Source of the DNA: Lycorma delicatula
Taxonomy: Eukaryota; Arthropoda; Insecta; Hemiptera; Fulgoridae
Assembly: GCF_047948215.1 (NCBI RefSeq)
Contig: NC_134465.1
Span: 16,574,022-16,638,021 of the forward strand
Length of the DNA: 64,000 nucleotides
Direction: 5' to 3'
The position numbers and the translations under genes were made by a program. The notes beneath the pieces are model-generated. The model saw nothing but the letters and a program-made list of their open reading frames with translations, searched no databases and was not told the origin of the DNA. Position 1 is the stretch's first letter, and each line of letters starts with the position of its first letter. Positions 59,560 through 64,000 of this stretch are shown here, one piece after another.

Positions 59560-61850
59560 GCTGTCACTGGGCCTAAGCGGGCTCCCGCCACCAGTCCAGA
59601 GGCGGGCCACTGACAAGGTGGTTCCGGTGCTTCATCTCGAAGATGGAGCTAACCCTTAAAGAGATCCTTGATCCGAGGAGAGAAAAGTTCCAAATCTCCC
59701 GGGTTACAAAAAGAAGGGACCACAGCGTCGTTTCGGAGGTAGCAAACGAGCAGTAGGCAAAACCCGTTCTGAAGAAGAACGGGCTGAAGGTTCAGTTGCT
59801 GGCAGAGCGGAGATCTGAGATATCGGTATACGATGTACCGACGGCAACGAGGGAAGAAAATCCCGAACCCGAAGTCCTCAGAGCCATACGTAGTCAAAAT
59901 CCTTCATTGGATATGGTGGTCCTCGACCGCCATATCTAATGGGACCAGGGTGGTCCGGCAAAGAGGCCCCAAAGAGTCACTGGATAATTGAGACCTTGCC
60001 CAAGATGCGGCAGGTCTTGGTGGCCGGTGGTCGATTGTTTCTGGGGAGAACCTCATTTAGGATGTTCGACCATGTTGAAATCACCCGATGCTTTAAACGT
60101 CAGGGTTTTAAACACACCTCTCTCCGCTGCAGAGCGCAGTCGGAGATGTGTAGCCACTGCGCTCTTGTTGGGGCAGTTAGCTGCCCCGACAAAACCGCGC
60201 CTGTAAGATGCTCTGTCTGTGCCTTGGTGAAAGGCTTTGATACTGGACAACGGGTCGGGAGCAAATAATGCAGATCGCACGACATAGCACGGGCGAAGGT
60301 TCCGTTCTCGGTCCCCTGCTGTGGAACCTGGTTTTGACGGATTTCTGGGATTGACGTTCCCAGAAGGGGTCACGGCCAGGCTTTCGCCGATGACTATCCT
60401 TTTAGTTCGTGGTAATTCACGACCGTAACGAGAAGAAAGAACGCCGGCTGCCTTATCAGCTACAGCGGGCGAATGGTCAATCAAAATTTAACGATTTCTG
60501 TGCCCAAAAGGAAGTATATGCTTCTGAATTGCGCAGACAAATTATCGTACAGTCGCAGTCCCCACATTAAATACAAAGCTGTGTAATTAGCCAAGTTAGA
60601 GTTCATAGACACCTAGGTGTTTTGTTTGATTTGCAATTGCTATTTAGCGACCATATTAAACAAGTTGCGGCGGATGCCGTCTCTGTGATGTACAAGCTTA
60701 AGAGGATTGCTCGGAAGGACTATGGGCGGCAGGGCCGTCAATCGTACATGGTGTACCGAGATGTCTTTAAACGTACGATCACTTGCGCGGCACTCATTTA
60801 GGTCCATAAGTTGGATAGAAATAGAGCACCTATTCAAAATTTAAGGAGAGCCCAGCGCAGACCCTTGATAGTCTGCACTGGCGTTTTTAAAACAATCTCT
60901 TACGAGGCTACTCCTGTACTGGAAAAGGCTTTCGCAATCGATTTAGTGGTGAAAGTTCGGGCAGCCATGTGGAGATTCCGAAGAGGTAGGGAGGCCGAGA
61001 TATTTTGGATGCGGTTTCGAGCCGAGCCAAGTACCGCAGCGGAGCCTGACATTTCAAACAGAAGCATGACAGCAAGAATGGCACACCACGACTGAGGGAC
61101 GGTGCTTGTATAAATTTATAGAGGACTTGGGGTGATGGTACGTCTCAAATTCATTTCTACGGGCAGCTGGGGCCCAGGTACTCACCAAACGTATTAGTGT
61201 GAAATAATATCTGTATAGGTTCTGCCTGCCTACTGATGAGCTGTGTATCTGCGGGGAAGTCCAGTTGAACGAGCAGATAATGTTCCAGCGCCCCGCTCTT
61301 GGGAGGAACAGAACTCCGGCCACCCTCGAACTTAGAGGTTTAGCAAAAAATTGGCCGCTCACAAGTGGCGAGTCAGTGTGGCGTGAACCGCATTGTCGGA
61401 TCGTGTGGAAGTTCCTCGAAGCAGTTGCGATTTCAACCGGCATAAGTAGTTTACTTAAGCGAATTTTTCTTACCGCGTTGTTGTGGGAAGCTTCTCTTGA
61501 AACATAGTCGGCCATCAACCAATAGATCCAAGCTACTATAAACGGTGGACAGGCATTCAGCGGCCTAGGCGTGGCAGCGAATTGCTATCTTTACAATTAA
61601 GTAAACGATTTAAATTTTATATTTACGACGGTCATATAATGCGGTATAGACGAAGGGGATGCACCTACCCGATTTAGTTCAATATATGATTAGTGAACGG
61701 CTGGACCCAAAGCAAATGGTTTATTGTACCGTGCTTACACCGTTCATTAGGTTAGCTTTAGTTTCTAGAGAAGACTAGTCGCATAAAATGTTTCGAGGAA
61801 CAGTAGCCCTTCGTGGCACAGACATTCGGTCCTATGCTTCACGACGACCG
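59560..61850 (+). mobile_element. R1-like LINE, family A, copy 2: gag fused to RT
   Basis: ORF1 remnant: MELTLKEILDPRREKFQISR (59,643 on), HWIIETLPKMRQVLVAGG, then a CCHC knuckle region CFKRQGFKHTSLRC (60,089 on), CSHCALVGAVSC and a third Cys pair. The first knuckle has Arg for its second Cys, and the second has lost its His. After 'RSHDIARA' (about 60,275-60,292) the sequence passes directly into the RT motif EGSVLGPLLWNLVLTDFW, so the endonuclease and N-terminal RT are missing. A FADD remnant follows near 60,385, then 'HLGVLFDLQLLFSDHIKQVA'-like segments in shifted frames and VVKVRAAMWRFRRGREAE. A C-terminal zinc-type region reads LPTDELCICGEVQLNEQ and RTPATLELRGLAKNWPLTS (61,225-61,365). 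A shared 3' UTR follows from 61,540. Many stops and shifts; inactive. Confidence 0.85.
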
Positions 61851-62460
61851 AATGGGGTGGCGGCGGGAGTAATGCCAGTGAACGAATCCTCGACGTTGTA
61901 GGATTTAGGTACAGACCTAAATCACCTCCTCAAATTTCCGTTGATCGTATTGGAAAATTTATCCGATTAAAATCGACTTTTTTATTTCATCAATCGGTCG
62001 ATGCGTTTCTTCATTCGTTTCTTTATCTGCTACTCTTTTTGCTTCAACGTACTACTTAAACTGTACATTTAAATTATCTGTGTCGTACATATTTTTAACT
62101 TTGTCTTTACCGGTTTCACCTTAAAAATTTCATCCTACAAAAATTTTTGATATTTTAATGGCTCACTGATCTCGTTTTTATTTTAACAAACTTTGTGCCA
62201 AAAAACTTCTTAATTCTTTTTCAATTCGTTAATTAATTTTTTAACAGGCATTTCTTTTCTTTGTAAAAAAGATTTCTGGTTTGTATCGATCTTGTTTTGA
62301 TTCTTTATTTACTTTGTTTATCCTCCTTTGTTTATCAAAATCTACTCTTAATTTCCGGTATATGGTGTTATCCGTTGCGGTATTTAATTTTATTCTTAAT
62401 ACTCGTACTCCTTTGAGTCCCATTTTACGTCCTTTCTTTTAACATGCATTCAAATATACG
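61851..62460. other. AT-rich non-coding stretch
   Basis: No gene or further repeat recognised after the LINE tail. Confidence 0.45.
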
Positions 62461-62620
62461 TACTTTCCATCGATCTCCGTGGCGGGGTGGTAGCGTCTCG
62501 ACTTTACATCCGGAGGTTTCTGGGTTCGAATCCTGTTCAGCGTGGGATTTTTCATACGTTTCAAAAATTGCAATTCTATATCCCAGGGGCAATCTTCAAG
62601 TTACGTGAAAAAAAACATCA
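62461..62620 (+). mobile_element. tRNA-derived SINE, family 1 (copy 4)
   Basis: A box 'tggcggggtggtagcg', 'gtctcgactttacatccgg', B box 'gggttcgaatcct' (62,523-62,535), then 'tttttcatacgtttc' and an A-rich tail at about 62,610. It closely follows the 39.0 kb reference copy in its head but has a different 3' half. Confidence 0.75.
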
Positions 62621-62640
62621 ATAAAAAAATACTAATTCTT

Positions 62641-62651
62641 CCCCCCCCCCC
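62641..62651. repeat. C11 homopolymer
   Basis: Eleven consecutive C in an AT-rich context, about 20 bases after the SINE tail. Confidence 0.9.
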
Positions 62652-62936
62652 AACATTTTTAATCGACTCGTTTTATTTTTTTCCTGAATATCTTATTACT
62701 TTTTCACCTCCTTTGTATTAATATTTAAATTTATATTTGAATAAACTAATCTAGATATCAAGAAAAATATACACCTAAAATTTAACTGTCGAATGTAAGA
62801 TGACCTTTGTTTTTTTCAATATCTTGCCTTTTACGTCGGGATTTATGGTACATTTTTCCTGTAAATATGTTTATAATTTAATTTGTGAGTTAGAATTGTT
62901 TTATATTGTAAATTTCTGTGAAATAGTAATTTAAAC

Positions 62937-62974
62937 TTAAAAATAATTAAACAAAAACTTTTAATTATTTTTAA
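62937..62974. repeat. Perfect 15-bp stem-loop
   Basis: TTAAAAATAATTAAA (62,937-62,951) and its exact reverse complement (62,960-62,974) with an 8-base loop. Confidence 0.8.
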
Positions 62975-64000
62975 CTGTTTGCCTCGTAATTCATTATCTA
63001 TCTATTATTAGATCCGTCTGAAAAAAGTAAAAATCATACGGGAAATAATGATAATATTAAAAAATAAAATTTATGTAAATGAGAAATAAAAGGGAGAAGT
63101 ACTGAAAAAAATGATAGTGTCGGCGGTAAAGATTTTACACCTGCTAAGGTCATAGTCCTACACTCGAGTCAAACATAGGAATACATTAATAAATGAAATT
63201 ACTTGGCGAAGGTCAATCTTCGGTTTTATAAAAAGGAAAAAAGCACCCGCTTATCGTACAGAACCGATCACGTACTATTTGTACCGTATGTTTTTTCGGT
63301 TCCTCTATTACACGCACGCGCGCACATATAGACACCTCTGCAAAATTGTTGAAAGTGTAGATCTCGCAAACCTCAATTTTTTAAACGACAGTACTGATTC
63401 TTGTTATAAATATATATTTAGTTCCGCATTGTTTTTATTTGCCGTTTATCATATTACGTTTTGTGTAATTATCTATTCTCTTTGTCCAGCTACTCCATAT
63501 TTATTACTCGCATATTAACACTACAGTTAGCAGGTGAATAGAAAACGTGCCGAAGATTATGCCGGGTGAATTTCGGTTTTAAAAAAGCAAAAGTGTAAGA
63601 GGTCATTTTTTTCCTGAATTAATTTTAAAATATATAATTTTTTGGTTGTAGAAAATAATTCGAAAAACAAAATTTTGTTTTTTTAAAACAAAATTTATTT
63701 TATTAATCGGATTTAAAACTAAAGAAATACGGGGAAAAATAGGCGTACAATCCAGTATAAAAATCGGATACCTCTAATGTCAGAGTCTGAGACGGAAAAA
63801 GCCGAGCTGAAATTCGTGGAGGAAGAAGGCTGAAATGTAATAATACGTTTCCCGTTGATTTTTAAATATTTTACGTTAATTAAAAAATCTTATGCGTACA
63901 CCACCTAACTTCCTTTACGCCTATTAAATTACATACACACATTTTTTTTTAAATGAAAAGCACATAAAATTTTATTTCATTATTAACTTCTAATATATAC
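62975..64000. other. AT-rich non-coding stretch
   Basis: No gene recognised. 'aaaacaaaattttgtttt' near 63,666 is a short palindrome. The 79-codon frame at 63,279-63,518 has no domain. Confidence 0.45.

Noticed and set aside
59304..59591. 95-codon minus-strand frame as a separate gene
   Set aside because: It starts within GC-rich LINE DNA and continues into AT-rich flank with no domain.
60053..60484. 143-codon minus-strand frame
   Set aside because: It is antisense to the gag-RT region of the R1-like element.
61054..61518. 154-codon minus-strand frame
   Set aside because: It is antisense to the C-terminal zinc-motif region of the R1-like element.
1..64000. CRISPR arrays, operons, phage or plasmid genes
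   Set aside because: No regularly spaced direct repeats and no prokaryotic gene structure anywhere; the composition and intron/repeat content are eukaryotic.

Overview
The window looks like AT-rich intergenic and intronic DNA from an arthropod, most likely an insect. Its LINE, SINE, mariner and hAT-like pieces resemble repeat families common in Hemiptera, but the order is an inference. There is no bacterial organisation: no operons, ribosome binding sites or long single-frame genes. Almost all short open frames are chance, antisense shadows of retroelements, or microsatellite translations.

The one secure host gene is on the minus strand. Two coding exons, 49,207-49,440 and 28,187-28,252, encode consecutive parts of a glutaredoxin-domain cysteine-rich protein (GRXCR1 / Drosophila CG31559 and CG12206 type). 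Both have consensus splice sites, and both junctions are phase 0. They are separated by an intron of 20,954 bases. The N-terminal exons (upstream, above 49.4 kb) and the cysteine-rich C-terminal exon (below 28.2 kb) were not found. A possible first exon of an unrelated plus-strand gene lies at 3,308-3,408.

The rest is a repeat landscape. (1) Non-LTR retrotransposon pieces: an R1-like family at 23.7-24.9 and 59.6-61.9 kb; a second R1-like family at 5.9-7.3 and 24.95-25.2 kb; one endonuclease/reverse-transcriptase family at 12.5-13.5, 22.5, 50.0-51.0 and 53.3-55.3 kb; and older remnants at 19.9-20.5, 29.1-30.1 and 33.1-33.4 kb. (2) Two tRNA-derived SINE families, one with four copies plus a tail, the other with four copies. 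(3) DNA transposon remains: a mariner transposase fossil nested in a LINE at 53.5-54.0 kb, a hAT-like end at 22.75 kb and a pogo-like end at 54.55 kb.

The most striking content is a series of long inverted repeats (foldback or hairpin elements): 11.75-12.03, 14.78-14.92, 16.71-18.23, 21.41-22.09, 34.81-36.16, 37.6-38.8, 39.56-40.07 and 41.26-41.70 kb. Several have arms of 150-500 bases. Four lie inside the large GRXCR intron and would be carried in its primary transcript. They are candidate long hairpin RNA sources. A short hairpin motif resembling a hammerhead-ribozyme core recurs four times (7.3, 13.66, 15.46 and 57.06 kb).

All similarity statements come from reading and hand-aligning the sequence. 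No database search was run.
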